This document shows positions 1-8,153 of a stretch of 26,515 nucleotides of DNA, piece by piece. The stretch's first letter is position 1. Each line of letters starts with the position of its first letter. The stretch comes from a virus: the IMG/VR virus record IMGVR_UViG_3300025083_000194, positions 1-26,515 of that record. One strand, given 5' to 3'. The notes under the pieces were generated by a model that saw only the letters and a program-made list of their open reading frames with translations, ran no database searches and was not told the origin of the DNA. The position numbers were made by a program, and so were the translations under genes.

Positions 1-1
1 A

Positions 2-661
2 AAATCAAGCACAACGCGAGAAACTGTAAAAGATGCTCTTCGCGGGGCAAGCAAGGCAGAACGCAATGCTGCAAAGGCTGGGTTGCGCAGTGCAATTGAT
101 GACTTATTGGCGCGAGTTAATGCTGTAGCGTCTGATCCAAACATTGAGATCCGCGAGTTTCAAAAGTTGGCAAACAATCTTCGCAGCAGATCCATGAAAG
201 ATAAAATGTCTATTCTTCTGGGCAGAAATCAAGCTGATCGTCTTTACAAACAGCTTGATGAGAATGTGGTTTCTCTTGAACTACGCGCAGCAATTGCTCG
301 CAACAGCGCTACGCAACAACGTCAAGCTATTCAAGGCGCAGTTGAAGATATTACGGCGCCGGGTTCTTTAAGTACTTTGATGTCTGGTGAACCTATTAAC
401 GCATCCAAGAAAGTTGTTCAGGTTGTTACTGGAACAACTCCAGAGGCTCGAACACTGCGTCAGATGGGAATTTACGATGAGATAGCCAACACGCTGGTTA
501 GTCTTCGTGGAAATCAAGCCAAGCAGGCTCTGAGACTTGTAGAAAGAGCAATGGCTGGTGATGCGCTTAATGAAACGCAGGCGCGTGTTATAGCAAAAGT
601 ATTACTTAGCCCAGCGGCAATGGCAACATACGGCTTTGGTAGAGCGAAGGCAGAACAATGA
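2..661 (+). CDS. C-terminal part of a probable ejection (internal virion) protein, cut by window edge
   Basis: The reading frame is open from base 2 with no stop, so the gene begins left of the window; about 219 residues are visible. The visible part is mostly predicted alpha-helix, rich in Ala, Gln and Arg, with no transmembrane segment and no enzyme motif that I recognise. Its position directly before a P22-type tailspike matches the DNA-ejection proteins (gp7/gp20/gp16 group) of P22-like phages, which are long helical proteins injected with the DNA. That assignment rests on gene order and composition, not on a motif. A TTG at 83 could act as a start but the frame is equally coding-like before it, so I treat the gene as 5'-partial. 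Its stop overlaps a 20-codon ORF (ATGA). Confidence 0.6.
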   Translation, partial: KSSTTRETVKDALRGASKAERNAAKAGLRSAIDDLLARVNAVASDPNIEIREFQKLANNLRSRSMKDKMSILLGRNQADRLYKQLDENVVSLELRAAIARNSATQQRQAIQGAVEDITAPGSLSTLMSGEPINASKKVVQVVTGTTPEARTLRQMGIYDEIANTLVSLRGNQAKQALRLVERAMAGDALNETQARVIAKVLLSPAAMATYGFGRAKAEQ

Positions 662-720
662 CGCTATCCAAACTGGTCTGTTTTATGATAAAAGACTTGC
701 AGAGCAAGGGGAAACAATAA
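658..720 (+). CDS. 20-residue coupled micro-ORF between ejection protein and spike
   Basis: An ATG at 658 overlaps the upstream stop (ATGA) and the frame closes with TAA at 718-720, directly abutting the ATG of the spike gene at 721. The peptide has 20 residues with a basic, weakly hydrophobic character (it begins MTLSKLVCFM). It leaves no non-coding base between the two large genes, and the Shine-Dalgarno-like AAGGGGAAA for the spike lies inside it. It may be a translational-coupling leader rather than a functional peptide. No homology is claimed. Confidence 0.3.
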   Translation: MTLSKLVCFMIKDLQSKGKQ

Positions 721-3408
721 ATGGCACTTAAGCAACTTGCACCTCCGTATCCAATATTCACTGATAAAAGCGGTGATCCCCTTGATAATGGGTATTTGTA
801 TTTCGGTGAAGTAGATAAGAACCCCGAAACAAACCCCATCCAAGTCTATTACGACAGCGCGTTCACGCAGCCTGCGGCACAGCCACTGCGCACGTCGAAC
901 GGCTATGTCATGCGGAATGGCTCCCCTGCGCTGATATACGCTGACAGTCAGTTCTCTGTGACGATCCGTGACAAGAATAGCGCCTTGGTAATCTACAGCC
1001 CTGTTGGGTATGGCGTCGATCCAGCGACAGCAACATCTGGATCTGTGACGGTGCAAGACCAGACTGGCGATGGCACAACAACCGTATTCGGCATGGGCGC
1101 TTCGCCAGCCACCAAGAACGCAACGAATGTCTACATTGATGGCGTCTATCAGGAGAAAGACACTTACACGATCAGCGGCAGCAACATCACGTTTTCTGAA
1201 GCGCCACCTCTGAACGCAGGCATCGAAATTGTTTCACAGGAAACCCCATTGATCGGCGGTCTGTCTTCCGATCAGGTTTCTTACAATCAAGGCGGCGTGG
1301 GTGCAGTCGACACGACTGTAAAAATTAAGCTGCAAGAACGTGTAACTCTAAAAGATTTTGGTGCTGTTGGTGATGGAGTAACAGATGACACCGCTGCAAT
1401 TAATCATGCAAACACATATGGCATTGGCCCATATGACCTAGAAGGCAAGACTTATTTAAGTACAGCATCATCTCTTGCTTTAAGTCTTGAAGCTTATAAC
1501 GGTAAAATTCTTTCTAATAACACAAGCAGTATTCAAGAACAGTATCGTCCTCGTTCATCATTCTATGATTATCAAATTAAAACTCGGTCTACTAAATCCA
1601 GAGTTTTAGGTTGGAAGGATAAAAAAGTTCTTTGGCTTGGCACTTCAATTCCAGCTTTTGGTTTTAGTTCAGGTGATAGTTATCCTCAAATTTTAGGAAG
1701 TACATTAGGTGCAGAGGTAGTTAATAATGGCTTTGCAGGTTCTAGGGGAACCTTTGAAGGCATAGATGCTATTATCCCAGATGGAGATATTATCCAAGTT
1801 CGTCGTCTGTCAATGACAGCAGCAGACGTGGCGGCGGGTCTTGCATTGTATGGTGCTGGTTCAGTATTTGATGATGCTTATGACCCTATTACAAAAGCAT
1901 CAGAAATGACTTGCGAGTTTAGAATTGGCAATGTCTTTAGTGAAGGCGAGGTCGATGTTGTTGTTCTTGACCACAATCATAATGACCGCAAGTTAGCTGC
2001 CGGTGATCCTTCTACTATATCTTCAACAATTTCATCAGTAGCCTTTGGTTCAACTACTGCAATTACTGTAAGCAACGGTGGTTTATTTGCTGTTGGAGAT
2101 GCAGTTGGTCTTACCTCATCAGGCGTTTCAGGTTTTGCTTTTGCTGCTGGTAGAGTGCAGTCTGTATCAACTAATGTAGTAACTATTGCTTATGATACAT
2201 CTTCCTTAACTGGAACAGTAACCAGTGGAACACTTTACAAGTTAGATAGAACAACAGTTCATGGAGCTTGGGATTTCTTAATCTACTTTACTAAAGGCCA
2301 GGCAGCACTTTACGGTTATAGTCAGCCTGAGATTATTCTATGCTCTGCTCCTTCTGAATTTACAAATGATTCTCCAAGCAATGACGTGTGGGCAAACGGA
2401 GAAGCTATTCGTGACGTAGCAACTTATTGGAGTTTGCCATTCTTTGATGTATCAACTGAGTATGAAGTTGGTGAAAAAGATCATATTTCTTATTTCTCCG
2501 ATGATGTGCACCCAGCTACATATGAAGAAAGACAGGCTCTAGCAAATCTATGGATTGGTTGGGCTGAGGGAGGAACACCTCAACAACTAAACGAAGACAA
2601 TGTGCTTACAACATCTGGCTCTACGTTTACAGATCAAGCAACTGCAGTTTTCAATAACGTCAAGGGTAGCTTTGCTCCCTCCACTAAGATTGCAGGTGCT
2701 TACTCAACATTACTAGATGAAGACTTTAGTGGAACTCTTTCAGCATATACTTTAACTGGAACATCACCTGCTCCTGTAATTGCTACTGCACCGTGGGATG
2801 CTGCTGAAAAATCTTTACATACTGTTGTTTCGGCATCTCAGGATAGTTGCAATCTTCGTCGTTCATTAACAATGACACAAGCAAACAAGGTTTCTTTTAA
2901 TCTCTGGCTTCCTGATGTTGATGACATTGTTGGATATGGGCTTGTTAGAGTTGTTAATTTAATGAAGCTTTTATCAGGCACTACTTCATCGCATTTAATA
3001 CTTAGGCTTCGTGTGGTTTCTACATCTGTGCAGTTGCAAGTTGTATATTTCTCAGACACAGCCGATACTACTTTGGTGCAGCCAAGAGCATCTACAGTAA
3101 ATTTATCAGCAAACACAAAGCACAATATATCAATAGAAAATATCACAGATGACGGAAATGGAATTGGTGGTACTAGAGTTCTGCTTGATAGCACAGAGAT
3201 ACTTAGGTTTGCTACTGTAGATAGTGCTCATGGTGTTGATACAAAAATTGACTTTGGTTTGTTTGGATCAAATATTGCAGGAGATTTTGAAGCATACCTT
3301 GGAGATCTTTTAGTTGAAAGCCGTCCACTTACAGCACCATTTAATGGCACTGTAGCCAGCCCATCATCAATAACTGTTGTTAATGGCATCATAACGGCAC
3401 TGTCGTAG
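721..3408 (+). CDS. Tailspike/fibre: P22-type head-binding domain, truncated beta-helix start, SGNH hydrolase, lectin-like C-terminus
   Basis: This 895-residue protein is probably the main receptor-binding and polysaccharide-modifying spike. Residues about 9-95 resemble the P22 tailspike head-binding domain (PIFT near the start, NGYLYFGEVD, then a run ending in ALVIYSP). Residues about 210-225 carry the LKDFGAVGDGVTDD motif that normally opens a pectate-lyase-type beta-helix, but no helix follows. Instead there is an SGNH/GDSL-like hydrolase: block I WLGTS with candidate nucleophile S309, block II N336-G337, block III DHNHND (417-422) and block V D594-D595-V-H597, suggesting a carbohydrate esterase or deacetylase. 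A Ser/Thr/Val-rich beta segment of about 80 residues (425-505) sits between blocks III and V. Residues from about 660 look like a jelly-roll/lectin-type domain (DEDFSGTLSAY). Base composition falls sharply near 1330. Confidence 0.85.
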   Translation: MALKQLAPPYPIFTDKSGDPLDNGYLYFGEVDKNPETNPIQVYYDSAFTQPAAQPLRTSNGYVMRNGSPALIYADSQFSVTIRDKNSALVIYSPVGYGVDPATATSGSVTVQDQTGDGTTTVFGMGASPATKNATNVYIDGVYQEKDTYTISGSNITFSEAPPLNAGIEIVSQETPLIGGLSSDQVSYNQGGVGAVDTTVKIKLQERVTLKDFGAVGDGVTDDTAAINHANTYGIGPYDLEGKTYLSTASSLALSLEAYNGKILSNNTSSIQEQYRPRSSFYDYQIKTRSTKSRVLGWKDKKVLWLGTSIPAFGFSSGDSYPQILGSTLGAEVVNNGFAGSRGTFEGIDAIIPDGDIIQVRRLSMTAADVAAGLALYGAGSVFDDAYDPITKASEMTCEFRIGNVFSEGEVDVVVLDHNHNDRKLAAGDPSTISSTISSVAFGSTTAITVSNGGLFAVGDAVGLTSSGVSGFAFAAGRVQSVSTNVVTIAYDTSSLTGTVTSGTLYKLDRTTVHGAWDFLIYFTKGQAALYGYSQPEIILCSAPSEFTNDSPSNDVWANGEAIRDVATYWSLPFFDVSTEYEVGEKDHISYFSDDVHPATYEERQALANLWIGWAEGGTPQQLNEDNVLTTSGSTFTDQATAVFNNVKGSFAPSTKIAGAYSTLLDEDFSGTLSAYTLTGTSPAPVIATAPWDAAEKSLHTVVSASQDSCNLRRSLTMTQANKVSFNLWLPDVDDIVGYGLVRVVNLMKLLSGTTSSHLILRLRVVSTSVQLQVVYFSDTADTTLVQPRASTVNLSANTKHNISIENITDDGNGIGGTRVLLDSTEILRFATVDSAHGVDTKIDFGLFGSNIAGDFEAYLGDLLVESRPLTAPFNGTVASPSSITVVNGIITALS

Positions 3409-3425
3409 GATAAAGGAATTACACA

Positions 3426-4166
3426 ATGACTATCAAACAAAACGGCGGCATCTTCGGAAGAAACCCAGAGTTTAACGATGTGTCTGCAAAAGATGTGTCT
3501 GTAACAGATGAAATCACAATCCTTGAGAATGGCGTAGATGTAGGCGGTGTTCGTTCATTATCTGGTCAGGCTCAGCTATCTGGAACAACAACTGGGATTA
3601 CTTTTGGTGCACAAAGTGTGTTGCCAACAAACGGTGGCTCAGCCATTCAAAACGGCACAAGAGATATTGGTGGTGCCTCAAACTTTTGGCGCAATATGTA
3701 TGTAAGCACTGGGGTTTACTTTGGTTCTCAGACTACTGCAACACACCTCGATGACTATGAAGAGGGGGTTTACACTCCAACATTAACTCCTGCTGGTAGT
3801 GGATCAAGTGGAACAATTACACTAAACTCTACTTATGATAAACTTGCTTATACAAAAATTGGCAGACTTGTTACAGTCACAGGAACTGTCATCGTTTCTA
3901 GTGTAAGCAGCCCAGCAGGTACTCGTGTAGATATTTCATTGCCGTTTACTGGTGGAGATACCTCTGACATTTCGGAACGGTGTTGCGGATTAGTCCTGCC
4001 TAAAAGTTTAGGTTCTGTTGGAAATGCGGCTATTAGAATTAATGGCCCATCTGCAACTGTTGGTTCTCTTGTAACAGTATCATCAGGAACTCAATCAGAT
4101 ATTGCTGCTACAGACTTTAGTGGCAATGAAGAACTGCAATTTACATTTTCCTACATTGCAGCATAA
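3426..4166 (+). CDS. Tail fibre accessory/structural protein
   Basis: A 246-residue Thr/Ser/Gly-rich protein, mostly predicted beta-strand. The stretch DDYEEGVYTPTLTPAG at about residues 113-128, followed by a YTKIGRLVTVTGTV segment, is a pattern I recognise from structural proteins of many marine phages, often annotated as tail-fibre or phage structural protein. The start has AAAGGAATT 7-10 bases upstream. It lies 17 bases after the SGNH spike and 11 before the beta-helix spike and shares their low G+C, so the three appear to form one adsorption cassette. No catalytic residues are visible. A role as adaptor or branch point between the spikes is inference. Confidence 0.65.
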   Translation: MTIKQNGGIFGRNPEFNDVSAKDVSVTDEITILENGVDVGGVRSLSGQAQLSGTTTGITFGAQSVLPTNGGSAIQNGTRDIGGASNFWRNMYVSTGVYFGSQTTATHLDDYEEGVYTPTLTPAGSGSSGTITLNSTYDKLAYTKIGRLVTVTGTVIVSSVSSPAGTRVDISLPFTGGDTSDISERCCGLVLPKSLGSVGNAAIRINGPSATVGSLVTVSSGTQSDIAATDFSGNEELQFTFSYIAA

Positions 4167-4177
4167 AGGAAATAACA

Positions 4178-5800
4178 ATGTCTCTTACTAAAGTACACAA
4201 TCGAATGTTTGCTCAGACGGTCTTTAACGTAAAAGATTATGGTGCTTTGGGTGATGACAGTAATGACGATACAGCAGCAGCACAAGCAGCTATAGACGCA
4301 GCAGAAACAGAAGGCGGTGGTGTTGTCCTCTTTCCAGAAGGTACATACTTACTGAATAGTTTTTACTCTGGGTACACACCTTCTGGAAGAAGTAATGACG
4401 TTGCTCGATTGTATATTGACGGAGATAATATTTCTTTTGTCGGACAAGGTGCAAAGCTAACTACATCAACAGGTGATGGAGATCGGCGTCATTTTTTCTT
4501 TGCTAATGGTTCAGAGAATATTCACTTTGAAGGCTTTATTTTTGATAACAAAGGCGTTGCATCTACAACAAGGCGAACACAAGCAATCACTACAAATGGC
4601 ACAAAGAATATTACTATTCAAAAGTGTACTGTAGAAAACGAATGCCTTGGCTTTTTTATTGGGAAGAATAGCCAATACACATCTATTACTGAATGTCATA
4701 TTGACGGTTCTTTAGCTTTAAATACAGGCGGTGATGATGCCAAGCCTAGTGGTGATCAGACTGATGGGACTGTTTCTGACATTGTTATATCAAAATGCTT
4801 TATTGAGAATTGCAGTGAGGCAATAGATATAAATCACGACACTACAGATTTTATTATTTCAGAAAATTATATTACGTTGTCTTCTGGTTCTGAGGAGGCT
4901 TTGGACATTGGTGGTTCTACTGTTTGCAGAAACGGCGTTATCTCAAACAACTTTATTGTTGTAAATTCTGCGGATGCAGATGGTATTTTGTTAAAGCAAG
5001 AAACCAAAGATGTTGAGGTTACTGGAAATAGAATTAATTACACGGCAGCAACGTCTACCACAAACTATGGTGTAAGATTAAACGCATCTAACCTAGATAA
5101 TTTTAAGATTACAGATAACACAATAAAGAATTTCTCTAGGGGAATTGTTTCTGAAACATCTGCTGGCACTAACTTTACAATCAATCAAAACTTTATTGCT
5201 GACTGTGCAACATCTGGAATTGTTATTCATGCTACGTTTGGCTCAATATCAGACAACATTATAGATATGTCTGATAGTGGAAACACAGGCACAGCAATGC
5301 AATTGCTGGGTTCTCAGTTTAACTGTTGCGGAAACAATATAACTGGCAACTCTAATATGTCTAAGACATTTGAGATTGATGCAAGTAATACTGTTTGTAA
5401 GGGAAATAATATTGTAGGCGGTGTTGTTCCTGTAACTCTAAATGCCAATAACATTGTGTTTGATGGTAACAGTATTTCTTCTGGAACAAGCACAGCTATT
5501 GACGTTGATGGCCCAGAGAATGTGGTGGTTAGTAATAATATTGTTTTTAACAATGACAGTGCTTCATCAGCTACAGCAACTATTGATTTTGCCAATGTAA
5601 CAAACGGTTCTGCTACAGGTAACATGATCTATGATACAAGATCATCGGGCCAAACAGAGCTTGGCAAGATTGTTGCTGCGGCTACTTGTGATTTCATTTT
5701 GTTTGCAAACAATACAATCTCAAACACTGTAACATCACCCGGGCAAGTTACTATTAATGGCGCAGTATCTAATAGCAGCAACACAGATAACTTAGTTTAA
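4178..5800 (+). CDS. Beta-helix tailspike, pectate-lyase-3-like
   Basis: A 540-residue right-handed beta-helix protein. The N-terminus has FNVKDYGALGDDSNDDTAA (about residues 16-34) and VVLFPEGTYLL (about 48-58), the signature of the Pectate_lyase_3 family found in phage depolymerases. The rest is a long series of Asn-rich beta-helix turns (repeats of the type NITI, NNIV, NNII with I/V-x-N/G-N spacing). There is no P22-type head-binding domain, so it must attach through another protein, perhaps the 895-residue spike or the 246-residue protein. Catalytic residues cannot be assigned from sequence alone. The start follows AAAGGAAATAACA. It is likely a capsule or exopolysaccharide depolymerase, but the substrate is unknown. 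Confidence 0.75.
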   Translation: MSLTKVHNRMFAQTVFNVKDYGALGDDSNDDTAAAQAAIDAAETEGGGVVLFPEGTYLLNSFYSGYTPSGRSNDVARLYIDGDNISFVGQGAKLTTSTGDGDRRHFFFANGSENIHFEGFIFDNKGVASTTRRTQAITTNGTKNITIQKCTVENECLGFFIGKNSQYTSITECHIDGSLALNTGGDDAKPSGDQTDGTVSDIVISKCFIENCSEAIDINHDTTDFIISENYITLSSGSEEALDIGGSTVCRNGVISNNFIVVNSADADGILLKQETKDVEVTGNRINYTAATSTTNYGVRLNASNLDNFKITDNTIKNFSRGIVSETSAGTNFTINQNFIADCATSGIVIHATFGSISDNIIDMSDSGNTGTAMQLLGSQFNCCGNNITGNSNMSKTFEIDASNTVCKGNNIVGGVVPVTLNANNIVFDGNSISSGTSTAIDVDGPENVVVSNNIVFNNDSASSATATIDFANVTNGSATGNMIYDTRSSGQTELGKIVAAATCDFILFANNTISNTVTSPGQVTINGAVSNSSNTDNLV

Positions 5801-5839
5801 TGCGCCTAGTGCGTGGACAGTCCAGCCAAGGAGGTAAAT

Positions 5840-6094
5840 ATGGCCCTGACTAAATCAACAGTAAACGACAAGATCGAAGTCATCAATCACGGTGACTGGT
5901 CATCAGTGCAAGTACGCACTGCGACTATCATTGCAGAGGATGGCACAGAAATCAGCCGTACATTCCACCGTCATGTGGTAATGCCTGATGCTGATCTCTC
6001 AGCAGAGGATGCTGATGTTGCTGCTATCTGTACTCCAGTATTCAGTGATGCGGTTAAGGCTGCTTATGCTGCACACTTGGCAGAGGGAGAGTAA
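5840..6094 (+). CDS. Small conserved-type phage protein, function unknown
   Basis: 84 residues, starting at the ATG at 5840 because a near-perfect ribosome site (AAGGAGGT, 5828-5835) sits 4 bases upstream; the frame could be extended to a GTG at 5813 but that would bury the ribosome site. The first half looks like a small beta-sheet module (KIEVINHGDWSSVQVRTATI, then ISRTFHRHVV), and the C-terminal third is an acidic helix ending LAEGE. Such proteins occur in tail/fibre regions of marine phages, but I know no function for it. Its stop overlaps the next micro-ORF as TAATG. Confidence 0.7.
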   Translation: MALTKSTVNDKIEVINHGDWSSVQVRTATIIAEDGTEISRTFHRHVVMPDADLSAEDADVAAICTPVFSDAVKAAYAAHLAEGE

Positions 6095-6171
6095 TGGAAC
6101 CTATTCAGCCTTTTAGCACTGTCTTTGGCACAGTCTTCACCTCAGTCTTTCAACCAGTAACTAAGAAATAG
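6094..6171 (+). CDS. 25-residue coupled micro-ORF
   Basis: The ATG overlaps the preceding stop codon as TAATG, the arrangement for reinitiation, and the frame closes at 6171. The peptide is short, uncharged in the middle and shows an internal pattern, with FSTVFGTVF and FTSVF repeating an F-x-(T/S)-V-F unit. Ten bases after the stop comes the next start with its own GGAGG. It could be a real hydrophobic peptide or a coupling device. I recognise no family. Confidence 0.35.
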   Translation: MEPIQPFSTVFGTVFTSVFQPVTKK

Positions 6172-6180
6172 GAGGGCATT

Positions 6181-6474
6181 ATGCCTAGAACTTCAGTCTC
6201 CGCAGGCGCACAAAACACTTGGTCAGATGCAATCCAAGTTGTGGGTAGCTTTAACCTTTCGATCAGCGGCACATTTTCTGGAACTGTCACGGTTCAACGT
6301 GCCGAGGACGGTTCTACATGGCGCGATGTTGACACATTCACCACACCATCTGAAGAGGTGGGGTTTGATCCTATTTTAAATTATTATCGAGTTGGCATAG
6401 CAACCGGGGATTATACTTCTGGCACAGCAGTTGCGTCGATCAATGGTTATGACATTTGGCCAAACAGAATGTAG
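6181..6474 (+). CDS. Small beta-sandwich tail/virion-type protein
   Basis: 97 residues, almost all predicted beta-strand with alternating hydrophobic residues. It contains a GTFSGTVTVQRAEDGSTWRD stretch (about residues 32-51) and ends in DIWPNRM. This pattern is familiar from small proteins near the tail-fibre genes of marine podoviruses and may be a capsid or tail decoration protein, but no function is established to my knowledge. The start has TAGGAGGGC immediately upstream. It lies between the spike cassette and the lysis-type membrane proteins. Confidence 0.65.
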   Translation: MPRTSVSAGAQNTWSDAIQVVGSFNLSISGTFSGTVTVQRAEDGSTWRDVDTFTTPSEEVGFDPILNYYRVGIATGDYTSGTAVASINGYDIWPNRM

Positions 6475-6476
6475 TT

Positions 6477-6713
6477 ATGGAAATTAGTGGTTTTATAAAT
6501 GTTGGATTAGGTGCCGCGATTGGTGGTTTAGGTTGGTTGTTAAAAACACAGCATAGTGAGCTTGGCCGTATTCAAATTCTTGTGAACAAAACACGCGAAG
6601 AAATGGCCAAGGAATATGTAACTAAGTTAGATGGTGCCGCAACGATGAACCAGATTGTTGCTCGGTTTGATCGATTGGAAGAAAAAATAGATCGTTTGTT
6701 TTTGGAGCGATAA
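6477..6713 (+). CDS. Small membrane protein: N-terminal TM helix plus coiled coil
   Basis: 78 residues from the ATG at 6477, two bases after the previous stop; a TTG at 6456 would extend it by 7 residues into the upstream gene. Residues about 6-24 form one glycine-rich transmembrane helix (FINVGLGAAIGGLGWLL). The remainder is a charged helix with heptad spacing ending FDRLEEKIDRLFLER. A single TM plus coiled coil is seen in several phage lysis-associated proteins (XhlA-like, Rz-like) and in unassigned small phage proteins. The neighbouring holins and endolysin make a lysis-related role plausible but unproven. Confidence 0.65.
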   Translation: MEISGFINVGLGAAIGGLGWLLKTQHSELGRIQILVNKTREEMAKEYVTKLDGAATMNQIVARFDRLEEKIDRLFLER

Positions 6714-6715
6714 AG

Positions 6716-6886
6716 GTGGTTTGTGCGCTTACCAGCATAGCGGTGGGCGTGATGACTTATGGTCATCTTTACACAGCCTGCATTTATCGCTGCCCTTCTG
6801 GGATTTATAAGTATTACCCATATACAATTCGGGTGCCTTACAAGGCGCCGTGCTTTTCTTACATTAAGTTGGGTAAGAATACATGA
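6716..6886 (+). CDS. 56-residue Cys/Tyr-rich exported-type small protein (GTG start)
   Basis: A GTG at 6716 lies 8 bases after GGAG (6704-6707), and the frame runs to a TGA at 6884-6886 that overlaps the next ATG as ATGA. The N-terminus is hydrophobic (VVCALTSIAVGVM), like a short signal or anchor. The rest has three more Cys and many Tyr/Pro (YRCPSGIYKYYPY, then VPYKAPCFSYIKLG). Tight coupling on both sides and the non-random composition argue that it is a real gene. A weak lipobox-like YTAC occurs near residue 22 but the -3 residue is not canonical. A spanin-like or periplasmic role is possible but is only a guess. Confidence 0.6.
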   Translation: MVCALTSIAVGVMTYGHLYTACIYRCPSGIYKYYPYTIRVPYKAPCFSYIKLGKNT

Positions 6887-7326
6887 TAGATCCATTTATA
6901 GCGCTTGCAGCAGTTAAGTCTGCTGTTTCTGCGGGCAAAGAACTTGTTAATGTAACCAAGCAGATTGGTGAGTTTTTTGACGGGGTGGATGATTTACGCG
7001 CCGCTCATGAAAAAAAGAAGAACAGCGTTTTTTCATCATCAGACGAAAATTCTATGGAAACTTTCGTCAATCTTCAGCGAGCTAAGGACGCTGAAGAGGA
7101 ACTTCGTCAGATTGTAATAGCCACTAGGGGGTTTTCTGCTTGGCAAGAACTGCAAGCAATCCGTGTGCAAGCTAGAAAAGATCGAAAGGCCAAGATTGCA
7201 GCGGAGAAGAAGCGCAAGCAAAAGATGATGGAGGGGTTTATTATTTACGGCGGTTCAATAGCGATTGTCGCTATAATGATTGGAATGACCGTTGTAATAA
7301 TTTTAGCAAAGCAGGGGCGCATCTGA
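6883..7326 (+). CDS. C-terminally anchored membrane protein, function unknown
   Basis: 147 residues. The N-terminal part (MIDPFIALAAVKSAVSAGKE) is a weakly amphipathic helix, followed by TKQIGEFFDGVDDLRAAHEK and a long Lys/Arg/Glu-rich helix. Residues about 113-141 form one hydrophobic transmembrane segment (IIYGGSIAIVAIMIGMTVVI), leaving most of the protein probably cytoplasmic. I recognise the MIDPF...EFFD layout from hypothetical proteins of marine podoviruses next to lysis genes; no function is established to my knowledge. Its start is coupled by ATGA to the 56-residue gene and its stop overlaps the next ATG (TGATG). Confidence 0.7.
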   Translation: MIDPFIALAAVKSAVSAGKELVNVTKQIGEFFDGVDDLRAAHEKKKNSVFSSSDENSMETFVNLQRAKDAEEELRQIVIATRGFSAWQELQAIRVQARKDRKAKIAAEKKRKQKMMEGFIIYGGSIAIVAIMIGMTVVIILAKQGRI

Positions 7327-7580
7327 TGTCAGACGGGGTTTCTGGGGTTGGCAGCATGCCGTTTAGTGTAAGCTCGGACATACATACCCAAACGAAGACC
7401 CGTGAGCGCATAGAAAACCACTTGGTGGAGCAGAGGGTAGCTAAAGAACACAGAGCCAATCACACGCACTTAGAAGAGCTTAGAAAGCAAAGTTTGGAAT
7501 TATCTCAAGGTTATGATAGATTTGGTTCTAAGACCACAGCCTCTAAGCCAATAGGGGCTAATGTGAACATAGAGGTTTGA
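7326..7580 (+). CDS. Small hydrophilic protein, function unknown
   Basis: 84 residues, starting at an ATG that overlaps the upstream stop (TGATG). It has no transmembrane segment. The middle is a charged helix (about residues 24-60, containing RERIENHLVEQRVAKEHR) with coiled-coil spacing, flanked by flexible Gly/Ser-rich ends. It sits inside a run of coupled small membrane-protein genes, so it may be a cytoplasmic partner of one of them. I do not recognise a family. Confidence 0.6.
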   Translation: MSDGVSGVGSMPFSVSSDIHTQTKTRERIENHLVEQRVAKEHRANHTHLEELRKQSLELSQGYDRFGSKTTASKPIGANVNIEV

Positions 7581-7581
7581 C

Positions 7582-7770
7582 ATGGAAAAGATACTTGCTT
7601 GGAAGATCATGCCGCGTCTTATGATGCTGGTAATGACGGTGATGTATATACGCTGTATCGAATGGGCGTTAAGCCAGCCAGATTTATCAACGCAACAAGC
7701 TGGCCTAATATCAGTTGTCACCGGGGCCATGAGCGGAGCTTTTGCCATATGGCTGGGGTCTGAGAAATGA
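7582..7770 (+). CDS. Two-TM small protein, candidate holin
   Basis: 62 residues with two hydrophobic segments, at about residues 10-28 (MPRLMMLVMTVMYIRCIEW) and 39-57 (AGLISVVTGAMSGAFAIWL), separated by a short polar loop and with charged ends. That topology fits class II holins and also a common marine-podovirus small protein found just before the holin/endolysin pair. It lies one base after the previous stop and its stop overlaps the next start (ATGA). With the three-TM-type holin next to it, one may be holin and the other antiholin or pinholin; sequence alone cannot tell which. Confidence 0.6.
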   Translation: MEKILAWKIMPRLMMLVMTVMYIRCIEWALSQPDLSTQQAGLISVVTGAMSGAFAIWLGSEK

Positions 7771-8153
7771 TGCAGTTCATAGCGCCAGTGGCAAATCTGG
7801 CTGGATCATGGTTGCAAGGCAAGGCTGATAAGAATGCAGCAGAGGCCAAGCTAAAGCTAACTGAGGCAGAGGCCAAAGCTAAAATCATGCTGTCTGAAAA
7901 GACCAGCGTTGCCGACTGGGAGCGCATCATGGCTGAAGGCTCGCAGAACAGTTTTAAAGATGAATGGCTTGTGGGTTTGTTTTCTGTGCCATTGGTGCTT
8001 TCATTTTGTGGCGAATGGGGTCGCACAACCGTTGCAGAGGGGTTTACAGCGCTGGAAGCCATGCCTGACTGGTATCAGTATACTTTGGGCGTTATTGTTG
8101 CTGCCAGCTTTGGTGTGCGTTCTGCCACTAAATTCTTTGGGAAAAACAAATGA
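7767..8153 (+). CDS. Holin, three-TM gene-transfer-agent type
   Basis: 128 residues resembling the 'holin of 3TMs' family (GTA_holin_3TM). The N-terminal half is an Ala/Lys/Glu-rich helix (about residues 15-45). Hydrophobic segments follow at about residues 67-85 (EWLVGLFSVPLVLSF) and 104-118 (YTLGVIVAASFGVRS), and the protein ends in basic KFFGKNK. Such proteins permeabilise the inner membrane to release the endolysin. The start ATG overlaps the upstream stop; an ATG three bases later is equally possible. The stop overlaps the endolysin start as ATGA, supporting a holin-endolysin pair. Confidence 0.75.
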   Translation: MMQFIAPVANLAGSWLQGKADKNAAEAKLKLTEAEAKAKIMLSEKTSVADWERIMAEGSQNSFKDEWLVGLFSVPLVLSFCGEWGRTTVAEGFTALEAMPDWYQYTLGVIVAASFGVRSATKFFGKNK